From Candidatus Magasanikiibacteriota bacterium (lineage in GTDB: Bacteria > Patescibacteriota > Patescibacteriia > Magasanikbacterales > UBA922), in contig JACRPD010000012.1 of NCBI GenBank assembly GCA_016214105.1, forward strand, positions 1-16,310: a stretch of DNA of 16,310 nucleotides, written 5' to 3'. The translations under genes were made by a program, and so were the position numbers. Under the pieces are notes generated by a model. It saw only the letters and a program-made list of their open reading frames with translations, made no database searches and was not told the origin of the DNA. Positions 7,001-12,329 of this stretch are shown in pieces; the first letter of the stretch is position 1, and each line of letters begins with the position of its first letter.

Positions 7001-7077
7001 ACTGATTTTTCAAATATCTGATTATCTTGCCAGTACTTGAGAATTTCTAACTCGTTTTTATTGGCATCGTAAGGCAT
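4003..7077 (-). CDS. ileS: Isoleucyl-tRNA synthetase with many repeat-derived insertions
   Basis: 1024 residues. Class I signatures: HYGH (59-62, HIGH motif) and KLSKS (641-645, KMSKS motif). WGWDCHGLPIE, CPHC (187-190) and C551/C554 (CDKCGG) fit IleRS. The CP1 editing domain has TTEEGTGVVHT and GEDDY, but AP after VVH is replaced by AV. AGIRVRQPL marks the C-terminal tRNA-binding part. It charges tRNA-Ile in the cytoplasm and is surely essential. The ATG at 7077 gives the usual N-terminus (ELEILKYWQDNQIFEKS). There is no Shine-Dalgarno sequence. The oddity is a series of low-complexity patches encoded by short tandem repeats or palindromes: residues 29-43, 217-242, 266-275, 291-300, 495-506, 710-723, 816-832 and 881-890. 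All fall outside the catalytic motifs. Some add residues compared with typical IleRS; others seem length-neutral. The frame stays open throughout, so the enzyme is probably functional. Confidence 0.97.
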   Translation of the reverse strand: MPYDANKNELEILKYWQDNQIFEKSVQERSAFESRASGRGENKPYVFYDGPPFATGLPHYGHILGSVIKDVIPRYQTMKGHRVRRRWGWDCHGLPIENLVEKELEVSGKKQIEEKFGVEKFNETCRSKVLMYTKEWKKMVDRIGRWIEFDNAYKTMDPTYMESVWWALKTIWDKGLIYEGRKVLMYCPHCETPVSKAEVAMDDSYKDITEEAVVVKFRLRSMDNRPQSIFGGRSPKSVVSSPIYILAWTTTPWTLPGNVALAVGADIEYWILDIDGESLILAKDRIETVIGDKRYEIRDKMKGSSLVGLEYEPLFEIPAIRETGKKAWYITAADFVTTEEGTGVVHTAVVYGEDDYNLGLKVGLPVVPLLNDAGHFNEFAPEFIRGQYFKKSEKLIKDDLENRGLLFARENHTHSYPHCWRCDTQLFYNAISAWFIDIQKIKKRLIKLNEKINWYPEHLKHGRFLNILETAPDWNISRNRYWATPLPFWRCQNGNTKPETLNSKLCDNVVCVGSVKELREKAINFEEVYDGKKVEEMDLHKHLMDKIKLKCDKCGGEMSRTPEVIDCWVESASMPFAEWHYPFENKAMFEKRFPGQYIGEYIAQTRAWFYYMHVMATLLFDDISFENVVCTGTILNDKGEKLSKSKRNYTDPWVIIEQYGVDALRYYLMTSVVMQADDLYFNDREVRDVYNKVINMLWNVVEFYRMYAGESLKVYKVIKSVKSENVLDKWIMARLGQLVGEVTENLDKYDTVRAGRPIKDFIDDLSTWYLRRSRDRFKGNNEEDKQAALATLHDVLYILSKVMAPFMPFLAEKVYQDVGHRTDDVGRETDSVHLENWPTPAEITRDDVELLQDMEKARKIVEMGLALRAEAGIRVRQPLSELRIMNYELSDELARIIAEELNVKSVEIDGDMIIDGDKVIVKEDGGLKVVLHIEITDELKREGLAREIIRAINQTRKERKLTIKNRVVVAYETDDEMLRRVFTEFVEEIKKAVLADELVEEKNNGTEADLDGHKVKLWIKQQKD
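4410..4437. repeat. 7-bp tandem array in ileS (residues 881-890)
   Basis: Four heptamers in exact register on the plus strand: TTAATTC, ATAATTC, ATAATGC, GTAATTC. They encode ELRIMNYELS in the C-terminal region. Confidence 0.75.
4583..4631. repeat. 7-bp tandem array in ileS (residues 816-832)
   Basis: Seven heptamers in register on the plus strand: ACACTAT, CTGTCTC, ACGTCCT, ACATCAT, CCGTCCT, ATGTCCT, ACGTCCT. Three 7-bp units equal seven codons, so the peptide also repeats every seven residues (DVGHRTD, DVGRETD). Confidence 0.85.
4910..4950. repeat. 8/9-bp tandem array in ileS (residues 710-723)
   Basis: GACTTTA or a close variant starts at 4910, 4919, 4927, 4936 and 4944, giving alternating 9- and 8-bp spacing. 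It encodes the repetitive KVYKVIKSVKS just before the conserved LDKW motif. Confidence 0.7.
5562..5596. repeat. 7-bp tandem array in ileS (residues 495-506)
   Basis: Five heptamers in register on the plus strand: ACAATTT, AGAGTTT, AGAGTTT, CGGGTTT, AGTGTTT. They encode NTKPETLNSKLC, which appears to be an insertion just after the conserved LPFWRC segment. Confidence 0.8.
6180..6207. repeat. 7-bp tandem array in ileS (residues 291-300)
   Basis: Four heptamers TATCTCG, TATCTCA, TATCTCT, TATCTCC; only the seventh base varies. They encode GDKRYEIRDK in the editing domain, in a loop that looks about the usual family length. Confidence 0.85.
6255..6282. repeat. 7-bp tandem array in ileS (residues 266-275)
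   Basis: Four heptamers CAATATC, CAATATC, CAATATT, CAATATC. They encode DIEYWILDID in a beta-hairpin of the editing domain. The unit sequence is unrelated to the array 50 bp away. Confidence 0.85.
6353..6429. repeat. Inverted pair of 7-bp arrays in ileS (residues 217-242)
   Basis: Left arm: GGGCTAC, TGACTAC, AGACTTC, GGACTAC (6353-6380). Right arm: GACTGTG, GTCTGTT, GTCCATA, GACCGTA, GTCTGAA (6395-6429). The right-arm units are roughly reverse complements of the left-arm units, so the RNA could fold into a long imperfect hairpin. The encoded stretch, from FRLRSMDNRP to KSVVSSP, adds about 20 residues where related enzymes pass directly into YILAWTTTPWTLPGN. Confidence 0.8.
6961..6990. repeat. 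Palindromic repeat inserted in ileS (residues 29-43)
   Basis: TCGGCCT (6961-6967) and AGGCCGA (6984-6990) form a perfect 7-bp stem around a GC-rich loop. The local GC is well above the surrounding gene. It encodes SAFESRASGRGE between IFEKSV and KPYVFYDGPPF, where typical IleRS has only a few residues. This looks like a dispersed repeat captured as coding sequence. Confidence 0.65.
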
Positions 7078-7090
7078 ATAAATTTCATTT

Positions 7091-7114
7091 TATCACCGCA
7101 TCACAAGATCACAA
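7091..7114. repeat. 8-bp tandem array in the ileS leader
   Basis: Three octamers in register: TATCACCG, CATCACAA, GATCACAA. They lie between the -10 box and the ileS start codon, in the position of the 5' untranslated region. Confidence 0.55.
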
Positions 7115-7124
7115 CGATAATATC

Positions 7125-7154
7125 AAAATAACACAAAATACCGCCACCTGTCAA
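7125..7154 (-). promoter_or_regulatory. ileS promoter
   Basis: TTGACA (7154-7149), an 18-bp spacer and TATTTT (7130-7125) on the minus strand, directly downstream of the terminator hairpin. It gives an ileS leader of about 40 nt. The -35 is perfect and the -10 matches 4 of 6. Confidence 0.6.
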
Positions 7155-7160
7155 ACCAAA

Positions 7161-7182
7161 ATCCACCAGTCGCCCGGTGGAT
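7161..7182 (-). terminator. Intrinsic terminator after the SIMPL gene
   Basis: The minus strand reads ATCCACCGG-GCGA-CTGGTGGAT: a 9-bp stem with one G-U pair, closed by a GNRA tetraloop and followed by TTTGGTTT. It separates the SIMPL gene from ileS. The T tract is interrupted, so termination may be partial. Confidence 0.6.
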
Positions 7183-7219
7183 CTGTAATCTGCGCTATCT
7201 GCGTGTTATTATAATCTAC
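7181..7219. repeat. Short imperfect repeats between SIMPL gene and terminator
   Basis: ATCTG begins at 7181, 7188 and 7197 (units ATCTGTA, ATCTGCGCT, ATCTGCGTG), with a further ATCTACGG near 7214. Spacing is 7 to 9 bp. It resembles the other short-period arrays but is less regular. Confidence 0.4.
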
Positions 7220-7222
7220 GGA

Positions 7223-8035
7223 CTATTTAATTCCCAACGTCACCGATACACGCATCTCCACATCCATGCTTCCGGCTTCTATCGCCGGCGCCGCGGCGCC
7301 TCCCATCCCATATTCATCCATTGCTTTATAATAAACGCCTTTGCCATCGGCTTCATACTCGCTGTAAGAAACCACGCCAGTCACTCTTACCCCCAACATC
7401 TGTGATAAAACGCGCGCTTTTTCCGCGACTTTTTCCAACGCTTTCTGCCGCGCCTGCGCTAAATACACTTCATTATCATCAATCGTAAAACTCAATCCGC
7501 CCACCTCGCCCAGCCCCAATTCACCGGCAAGAGCCAAAGCTTTGTCAGCTTTGCTTAAATCTCTGATTTTAATTGTAACGCTTTGCGATACACTGTACCC
7601 GATTAAAATACTGGAGCCATCTTTATAATCATATTCCGGATAAACATTATAATTCACGGTTTTGATATCATCGCCGGCAATTCCCAAATCTTTCAATTTG
7701 GCAATTAACTTGTTCATCACTTCAGTATTTTTTTGTTGCGCCTCAAGCACGGTCTTTGCCTTGACTTTCATTCCCATGGTGGTTACCGCGATGTCCGGCT
7801 TGGCAGTGACTTTGCCATCAGCTTCAACCGTGATCATGTGCTCCATCTTGTCAGCCTGGCCAATCGCGTCGTATTTGGCTAAATTGTTGCGGATTATCGT
7901 CCCGACCAGTATGATAATATACACTAACAAAATTCCCAATAGCGTTACTAAAATCTTTTTAGGAAAACAGTCCAGACCGCTGTGTTTCCCGCCACAGCAT
8001 TCTTTTGCCACACCACTATTTGATTTGACAGGCAT
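7223..8035 (-). CDS. Membrane-anchored SIMPL-domain (DUF541) protein
   Basis: 270 residues. A short cytoplasmic N-terminus with a cysteine cluster (C13, C14, C23) precedes one membrane helix (about 28-48, hydrophobic run ILVTLLGILLVYIIILVG). The outer domain, about 65-270, has SIMPL features: an ITVEADGKVTAKPDIA start, a repeated beta-alpha pattern, IGYSVSQSVTIKIRDL, and a long helix YLAQARQKALEKVAEKARVLSQMLG, ending in VSVTLGIK. SIMPL proteins are extracytoplasmic and their biochemical role is poorly known; some bacterial members relate to oxidative or envelope stress. The start ATG is preceded only by AT-rich sequence without a Shine-Dalgarno sequence. The gene has its own promoter overlapping the end of pgk and a terminator after it, so it is probably a one-gene unit. 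A Gly/Ala/Met-rich patch (about 239-255) interrupts the last part of the domain. Confidence 0.85.
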   Translation of the reverse strand: MPVKSNSGVAKECCGGKHSGLDCFPKKILVTLLGILLVYIIILVGTIIRNNLAKYDAIGQADKMEHMITVEADGKVTAKPDIAVTTMGMKVKAKTVLEAQQKNTEVMNKLIAKLKDLGIAGDDIKTVNYNVYPEYDYKDGSSILIGYSVSQSVTIKIRDLSKADKALALAGELGLGEVGGLSFTIDDNEVYLAQARQKALEKVAEKARVLSQMLGVRVTGVVSYSEYEADGKGVYYKAMDEYGMGGAAAPAIEAGSMDVEMRVSVTLGIK

Positions 8036-8106
8036 AATAAATAATTAAAAAATAAAATATAAAAATTTTAAATTTTGATATTTACACTTTAAATTATACA
8101 GTAAAA

Positions 8107-8135
8107 CTTATAAAAAAACAAAATTATTTTGTCAA
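8107..8135 (-). promoter_or_regulatory. Promoter of the SIMPL gene, overlapping the pgk stop
   Basis: TTGACA (8135-8130), a 17-bp spacer and TATAAG (8112-8107) on the minus strand. The -35 hexamer is also the last codons of pgk (LeuThr, just before the Lys codon and TAA). A TATAAT at 8098-8093 with a poor -35 could be a second start. The 88-nt gap to the SIMPL gene is extremely AT-rich and holds no other feature. Confidence 0.6.
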
Positions 8136-9311
8136 CAGTTTAAGCCCGGGCAATCTCTGACCAGAAAGAAACTCCAGCATCGCGCCGCCGCCGGTGGAGA
8201 CGAGATCAACAAATTCCATCATTTTCACTTTTTCCATCGCCTGTAATGTCTCACCGCCGCCGATGATGCCAAATGCTTTGCCTTTGGATCGTGAAGCGAC
8301 TAAACGCGCGATTGATAATGTGCCGACATCATACGGTTTTTGCTCAAAATATCCCATCGCGCCGTTCCAGACGATGGTTTGGGCTTTTTTAATATACCGG
8401 GCGTAGAGACGGATAGTTTGTGGGCCAATATCGTAAATGGCTTCATTATTTGTAACTTGTATCTTGTAACTTGTATCTTGTACACGTGCCTTATCCCCAT
8501 TTTCTTTTCCAACCACAAAATCTACCGGCAAAATCACCTTTTTATTTTTCAATAATTTTAATGCTTCATTTTTGTATTCTTTATCAATCAACGACTTGCC
8601 CACCTTACAGCCCTTCGCCCATAAATAAGTATTAAAAATTCCGCCACCGATTAAAACATAATCAGCCTTTGACAATAAATTTTTCAGCACCGGCAACTTG
8701 GTCTCCATCTTTGCCCCGCCCAAAACCAAGACAAATGGTTTTTTCGGTTTTTCAATCGCTTTAGACAGGCCGACAATTTCCTTTTCCAAAAGCAAGCCCG
8801 CGTAACTTGGTAGATGTTTGGCAACGCCGGTGACTGATCCGGAATCCCGATGCACTACCGCGAATCCGTCTAACACGAAAATATCAGCTATTCCGGACAA
8901 TGTTTTGCCAAAATTATTCTCGTCCTTTGCCTCATCAGGGAAAAAACGAATATTCTCCAGCATCACCACTTCGTCGTTTTTCATCTTGCTGATTTGATCC
9001 ACCACCTCATTTCTATAATCTTTTAATCTTTCGATCTTTAATAATTTAACTTGTCTGCCCATTAAATTTTCCAGTCTCTTGGCTACCGGCGACAAACTCA
9101 ATTTCTTATCAAACCCCTCCGGCCTCCCCAAATGCGAGACTAAAATAACTTTTGCGCCTTTTTTTATCAAGTGCTCTATCGTTGGTAAAGAAGCGATAAG
9201 TCGTGCGTCCTCTGCCACCTTGCCTTTTTCAAGCGGCACATTAAAATCCACTCGCACCAACACACGCTTATTTTTTAAATTATGAATTTGTTTAATAGTT
9301 CTGATTTTCAT
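8124..9311 (-). CDS. pgk: Phosphoglycerate kinase
   Basis: 395 residues from the ATG at 9309-9311, chosen over a TTG at 9320 because it gives MKIRTIKQI and lies one nt after the GAPDH stop (TGATATG), a coupling arrangement. It transfers phosphate from 1,3-bisphosphoglycerate to ADP in the cytoplasm. Visible signatures: RVDFNVPL (20-27), SHLGRPEG (59-66), LGGAKMETK (197-205), DIGPQT (294-299), WNGAMGYFE (315-323), and GGGET (351-355; the family usually has GGGDT) with VSTGGGAMLE. Substrate-binding D22, N24, R37, H60 and R63 are present. An oddity: the AHRAH-type loop reads VHRDSGS, so the second His of the family is lost. Residues 277-288 are encoded by a 7-bp tandem array and 89-99 by an 8-bp one. 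No terminator is visible after the gene. Confidence 0.96.
   Translation of the reverse strand: MKIRTIKQIHNLKNKRVLVRVDFNVPLEKGKVAEDARLIASLPTIEHLIKKGAKVILVSHLGRPEGFDKKLSLSPVAKRLENLMGRQVKLLKIERLKDYRNEVVDQISKMKNDEVVMLENIRFFPDEAKDENNFGKTLSGIADIFVLDGFAVVHRDSGSVTGVAKHLPSYAGLLLEKEIVGLSKAIEKPKKPFVLVLGGAKMETKLPVLKNLLSKADYVLIGGGIFNTYLWAKGCKVGKSLIDKEYKNEALKLLKNKKVILPVDFVVGKENGDKARVQDTSYKIQVTNNEAIYDIGPQTIRLYARYIKKAQTIVWNGAMGYFEQKPYDVGTLSIARLVASRSKGKAFGIIGGGETLQAMEKVKMMEFVDLVSTGGGAMLEFLSGQRLPGLKLLTK
8450..8484. repeat. 7-bp tandem array in pgk (residues 277-288)
   Basis: Five heptamers in perfect register: TTGTAAC, TTGTATC, TTGTAAC, TTGTATC, TTGTACA. They encode VQDTSYKIQVTN shortly before the DIGPQT motif. 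This is the most regular array in the window and appears to lengthen a surface loop compared with usual PGK. Confidence 0.9.
9017..9048. repeat. 8-bp tandem array in pgk (residues 89-99)
   Basis: Octamers AATCTTTT, AATCTTTC, GATCTTTA, then a decayed ATAATTTA. They encode KLLKIERLKDY in the N-terminal domain. It is less certain than the heptamer array because the sequence is simply AT-rich. Confidence 0.5.
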
Positions 9312-9312
9312 A

Positions 9313-10332
9313 TCAAGCAAACAGTTTCGTCATTTCCACCAACCTGTTTGCGTATCCAACCTCGTTATCATACCACGCTACGACTTTGACGAGATTCCCG
9401 CCAACAACATTAGTTAAAGGCAGATCAACGACTGATGAATAAGTATTGCCGACATAGTCAGCTGACACTAACGGTTCGCTGGTGCAGAATAAAATTCCTT
9501 CAAATCTCTTGGTTTTGGAAGCGTCAATCAGCGCTTGATTCACATCTTCTTTAGTAACGTTCTTTTTCAAAACAATCGTCAAATCAGACAGCGAACAGGT
9601 CGGCACCGGCACGCGGAAAGCCACGCCGTCAAAAATTCCCTGCAAATTCGTTTTGACTTCGCCCACGGCTTTCGCCGCGCCGGTGGATGTGGGAACGATA
9701 TTTTCCGCGGCCGCGCGCGCCCGACGCAAATCTTTGTGCGGCGCGTCTTGCAAATTTTGATCGGCAGTATAACCATGGACAGTAGACATCATTGCTTTTT
9801 CAATACCGAATTTTTCATCTAAAACCGCCATGATCGGCGCGATGCAGTTGGTGGTGCAAGAAGCGTTGTTGATCACGCAGGAAGTCTCTTGGCTGACTTT
9901 TCCGCAATTAACCCCGCGAACGTAAGTCGGGACACCTCCGCCTTTAGCCGGAGCGGACAAAATAACCTTTTTAGCGCCGGCTTTTAAATGCAATGACGCA
10001 TCTTCTTTTTTGGTAAAACGACCGGTGCTTTCTATCACCACATCAACTTTGAGTTTTTTCCATGGCAATAACGCGGGGTCTTTTTCGGCTAACACGGGAA
10101 TTTTTCTTGTACTGAGCGAAGTCGAAGGATTACCAATAATCAAATTTTTTTCATCAAATCCAACTTGATATTTATACTTGCCATAAGCCGTATCATGCTG
10201 TAAAAGATGCGCCAAAGTTTTGGTGTCAGTCAAATCATTGACCGCGATGATTTTAAAATCTTTCCGGTCAAACGCCACCTTAAAGGCCTGCCGACCGATC
10301 CGGCCAAAGCCGTTGATTGCGAGATTAATCAT
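9313..10332 (-). CDS. gap: Glyceraldehyde-3-phosphate dehydrogenase
   Basis: 339 residues. NAD-binding INGFGRIGR (6-14) with D33. Catalytic SASCTTNC-type motif: NNASCTTNC with C159, and H186 in TVHGYTADQ. The C-terminus WYDNEVGYANRLVEM is typical. It oxidises glyceraldehyde-3-phosphate to 1,3-bisphosphoglycerate, the substrate of the next gene; D33 without a basic NADP signature fits NAD. It has no Shine-Dalgarno sequence; the ATG is at 10330-10332. The stop is TGA, showing standard code. Anomaly: residues 68-76 (NPSTSLSTR) sit between LIIG and KIPVLAEKDP, where the family normally has about one or two residues, and are encoded by a dispersed-repeat-like sequence. Confidence 0.97.
   Translation of the reverse strand: MINLAINGFGRIGRQAFKVAFDRKDFKIIAVNDLTDTKTLAHLLQHDTAYGKYKYQVGFDEKNLIIGNPSTSLSTRKIPVLAEKDPALLPWKKLKVDVVIESTGRFTKKEDASLHLKAGAKKVILSAPAKGGGVPTYVRGVNCGKVSQETSCVINNASCTTNCIAPIMAVLDEKFGIEKAMMSTVHGYTADQNLQDAPHKDLRRARAAAENIVPTSTGAAKAVGEVKTNLQGIFDGVAFRVPVPTCSLSDLTIVLKKNVTKEDVNQALIDASKTKRFEGILFCTSEPLVSADYVGNTYSSVVDLPLTNVVGGNLVKVVAWYDNEVGYANRLVEMTKLFA
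10106..10129. repeat. Dispersed repeat captured within gap
   Basis: The plus strand ACTGAGCGAAGTCGAAGG (minus strand CCTTCGACTTCGCTCAGT) resembles a short repeat that I recall as frequent between and inside genes of CPR and some other bacteria, where it yields a P-S-T-S-L type peptide. Here it encodes PSTSLSTR in GAPDH. The match to the repeat family is from memory and should be tested by counting copies in the genome. Confidence 0.6.
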
Positions 10333-10352
10333 ACTTTTAAAATTATTATTAA

Positions 10353-10370
10353 TTGGTAATATTATACCAA
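10353..10370 (-). promoter_or_regulatory. gap-pgk promoter -10 within an inverted repeat
   Basis: A perfect TATAAT (minus strand, 10366-10361) lies about 30 nt before the gap start. Only weak -35 candidates (TTGTTG at 18 bp) are present. The -10 is enclosed by TTGGTA (10353-10358) and TACCAA (10365-10370), a 6-bp inverted repeat with a 6-nt centre that could be an operator. Confidence 0.5.
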
Positions 10371-10388
10371 AAAACTAGTAAAAACAAC

Positions 10389-10408
10389 AACCCCGGATAA
10401 CCGGGGCT
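10389..10408 (-). terminator. Intrinsic terminator of the giant surface protein gene
   Basis: The minus strand reads AGCCCCGG-TTAT-CCGGGGTT, an 8-bp stem with one G-U pair, followed by GTTGTTTTTA. It lies about 25 nt after the surface protein stop and just upstream of the gap promoter. Confidence 0.85.
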
Positions 10409-10433
10409 GTTTATTCCTCTGTATATCTACCAA

Positions 10434-12329
10434 TCAAAGACTATTAAGCATATCTCTGGTGGCCTTGCCAACGACGCCAGGGTATGGCGCTAATTTATAG
10501 GCCTGTTGAAACTGCACCACCGCTTCTTTGGTTTTAGCGCCGAAAGTGCCGGTCGGTTCAACCGAAAGATAGCCGAGCGCTTTAAGTTTCTCCTGCAGTT
10601 TTGTCACTTCCGCGCCGCTATCGCCTTGTTGCAGAGTCAGACTAAACTTGTAAGTTCCGCTGTCAACTTTCTTAATGCTCGCCGGCGCTGTTAATATTTC
10701 GCCATCGGCGTATGCCTCTTTGCTGTCTGCCACCACAATTCTATCCCAGCGGAAAGTCAGAGCATTGAAAGCCGCCTCATCTTTGATATAACGTTTCACT
10801 TGCTTGGCCGCGTCTTTTGGATCCGGTTCCAAACGATACACCTTAGCGCTGTTCTTATACTTAATCAGAGTATAATTCGGATGATGATTAATATAAGTGA
10901 TCTCTGAACCAACGGTGTATTTATTTAACAACGCCTCATCAATGTCTTCCACCCAATTCCAAGCGTAACCAAGACCCTCAAACACCGTTTCTGATGTTAT
11001 CCAATATTTTTCCGTGCCAAGCAACAAATACACTTTCGGATCAGTAACGATTTTTACCAGCGCGCCGTATTTAGGATCATATTTCGGACCCCACGGCATA
11101 AAGCCGAGAGTGTCATTTTTCAAATCATTCAACACTCCCGCGGTAGTAGTTTTAACATCTGACCACGAAGTAAAGTAGGTAAAGAATACATTGGCTTTAT
11201 TGAACGGACGCTTGGCGCAATCTGAAGTGACATAAAATACCGCCGCCGAGTTGCCCAGTTTATAAACGCTGCCGGGGGTTAATGAGCAAGTGGTTGTTGC
11301 GGTTTTTTCAACAGTGATAGATTTTTCCGCTGCCTTTTTCTCTTCCGCGGTAGCTTCGGAAACCACTGTAATATCAATTGTCTTAATGGCAGTTGTCTCA
11401 CCGCTGGCGCTACGGAATTTTACATACACTATCTTGGAACCCAGACCGCTGGATAGAGTCTGTTTCTTAGTGGAAGAATAACTTTCCCACGCGGCGCCGG
11501 AAAAATCCGCTTTTTCTGAAATGGCCATTTGAACCGCGTTAGTTACGCTAAATTTCAACGTAATGATAGACGAGCTCTTTGCGGCATTGCCGTCCACTGA
11601 AACCGGAACCGCGCCGAGTACTGGCGGCGAGCTTACCGAACCGCCCCCGCCGGCTCCTCCTCCGCCGGCGCCAGTTGGCGTGGCGGCGTTAGAAGCGGAA
11701 GAAAGATCTGATTCCAAACCACCGGTATCAGTTGCTGTTATTTTGTAATAATAAGTGGCGCCATTAACGGCTGAAGAATCGGTGTAACTATTGGAGGTTG
11801 AAGACCCAAGTGATGAATAAGTGCCGTTCGCCGAAGTGGAACGGTAGACATCATAACCTTGCAAATCGCCCTCGCCTCCAGCCGTCCAAGTTATGGATAC
11901 GGAATTATTACCCGCGACCGCCGCCACATTAGTTATAACCGCCGGCGCCGAACCATCAGACGGGGCAATCGGATTGAAGGAAGAAAAGTGGGAAGTTTGG
12001 CCAGTGTAAGCGACAGTCGAAGCGCTTACTGACGGTTCAATAAATTTACCGCTGGAATCTTTATACGCGACAGTCGTCGGCAAAGTCTCCCAATTATCCG
12101 CAGTCTCATCCCACGAACCCATTCGCACTTTTTTTAATTTGGCCAAAGTCAGAACGCCCAAGGCAGTAGTCATATCACTGCTGGAATAGCTCACGCTAAC
12201 AGCAACATCATTTTTTAATAACGTAACGGCATTGCCATCATTATCATAACTGCTGATTGTTTTCGCTTCACTGCTGATGGGTGTTCCGGCATTGCCACCG
12301 ACCACATTGGAAATTTCCTTATCATTCAA
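10434..12329 (-). CDS. C-terminal part of giant surface protein (FN3, Ig-like, peptidoglycan-binding)
   Basis: 631 residues in this frame. The nominal start is only a TTG inside a continuous domain; the frame is open upstream to the slip site at 12371, where it joins the preceding ORF. Domains: the rest of a beta domain that begins in the other ORF (1-125, ending SHFSSFNPIAPS), a fibronectin type III domain (128-217), a Gly-rich linker (219-230), an Ig-like domain (238-325), a charged linker, and two copies of a repeat with pattern K-V-Y-x-L...W-I (about 424-481 and 487-548) that I have seen in other CPR surface proteins. A peptidoglycan-binding type 1 domain closes it (564-629: LQQGDSGAEVTKLQEKLKALGY, GTFG, VQFQQAY). 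C348 and C371 may pair. The last domain should anchor the exported protein to the cell wall. Confidence 0.85.
   Translation of the reverse strand: MNDKEISNVVGGNAGTPISSEAKTISSYDNDGNAVTLLKNDVAVSVSYSSSDMTTALGVLTLAKLKKVRMGSWDETADNWETLPTTVAYKDSSGKFIEPSVSASTVAYTGQTSHFSSFNPIAPSDGSAPAVITNVAAVAGNNSVSITWTAGGEGDLQGYDVYRSTSANGTYSSLGSSTSNSYTDSSAVNGATYYYKITATDTGGLESDLSSASNAATPTGAGGGGAGGGGSVSSPPVLGAVPVSVDGNAAKSSSIITLKFSVTNAVQMAISEKADFSGAAWESYSSTKKQTLSSGLGSKIVYVKFRSASGETTAIKTIDITVVSEATAEEKKAAEKSITVEKTATTTCSLTPGSVYKLGNSAAVFYVTSDCAKRPFNKANVFFTYFTSWSDVKTTTAGVLNDLKNDTLGFMPWGPKYDPKYGALVKIVTDPKVYLLLGTEKYWITSETVFEGLGYAWNWVEDIDEALLNKYTVGSEITYINHHPNYTLIKYKNSAKVYRLEPDPKDAAKQVKRYIKDEAAFNALTFRWDRIVVADSKEAYADGEILTAPASIKKVDSGTYKFSLTLQQGDSGAEVTKLQEKLKALGYLSVEPTGTFGAKTKEAVVQFQQAYKLAPYPGVVGKATRDMLNSL

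Noticed and set aside
4003..7077. ileS as a pseudogene because of its many low-complexity inserts
   Set aside because: One uninterrupted frame of 1024 codons with all catalytic motifs present; the inserts all keep the frame.
7083..7222. T-box riboswitch before ileS
   Set aside because: ileS in many Gram-positives has one, but I find no AGGGTGGNACCGCG-type T-box motif or long leader; the hairpin here lies before the promoter and fits a terminator of the previous gene.
7208..7237. Second ileS promoter with TATAAT at 7213-7208
   Set aside because: Its -35 candidate (TTGGGA, 18 bp) is weak and the transcript would have to pass the terminator hairpin at 7161-7182.
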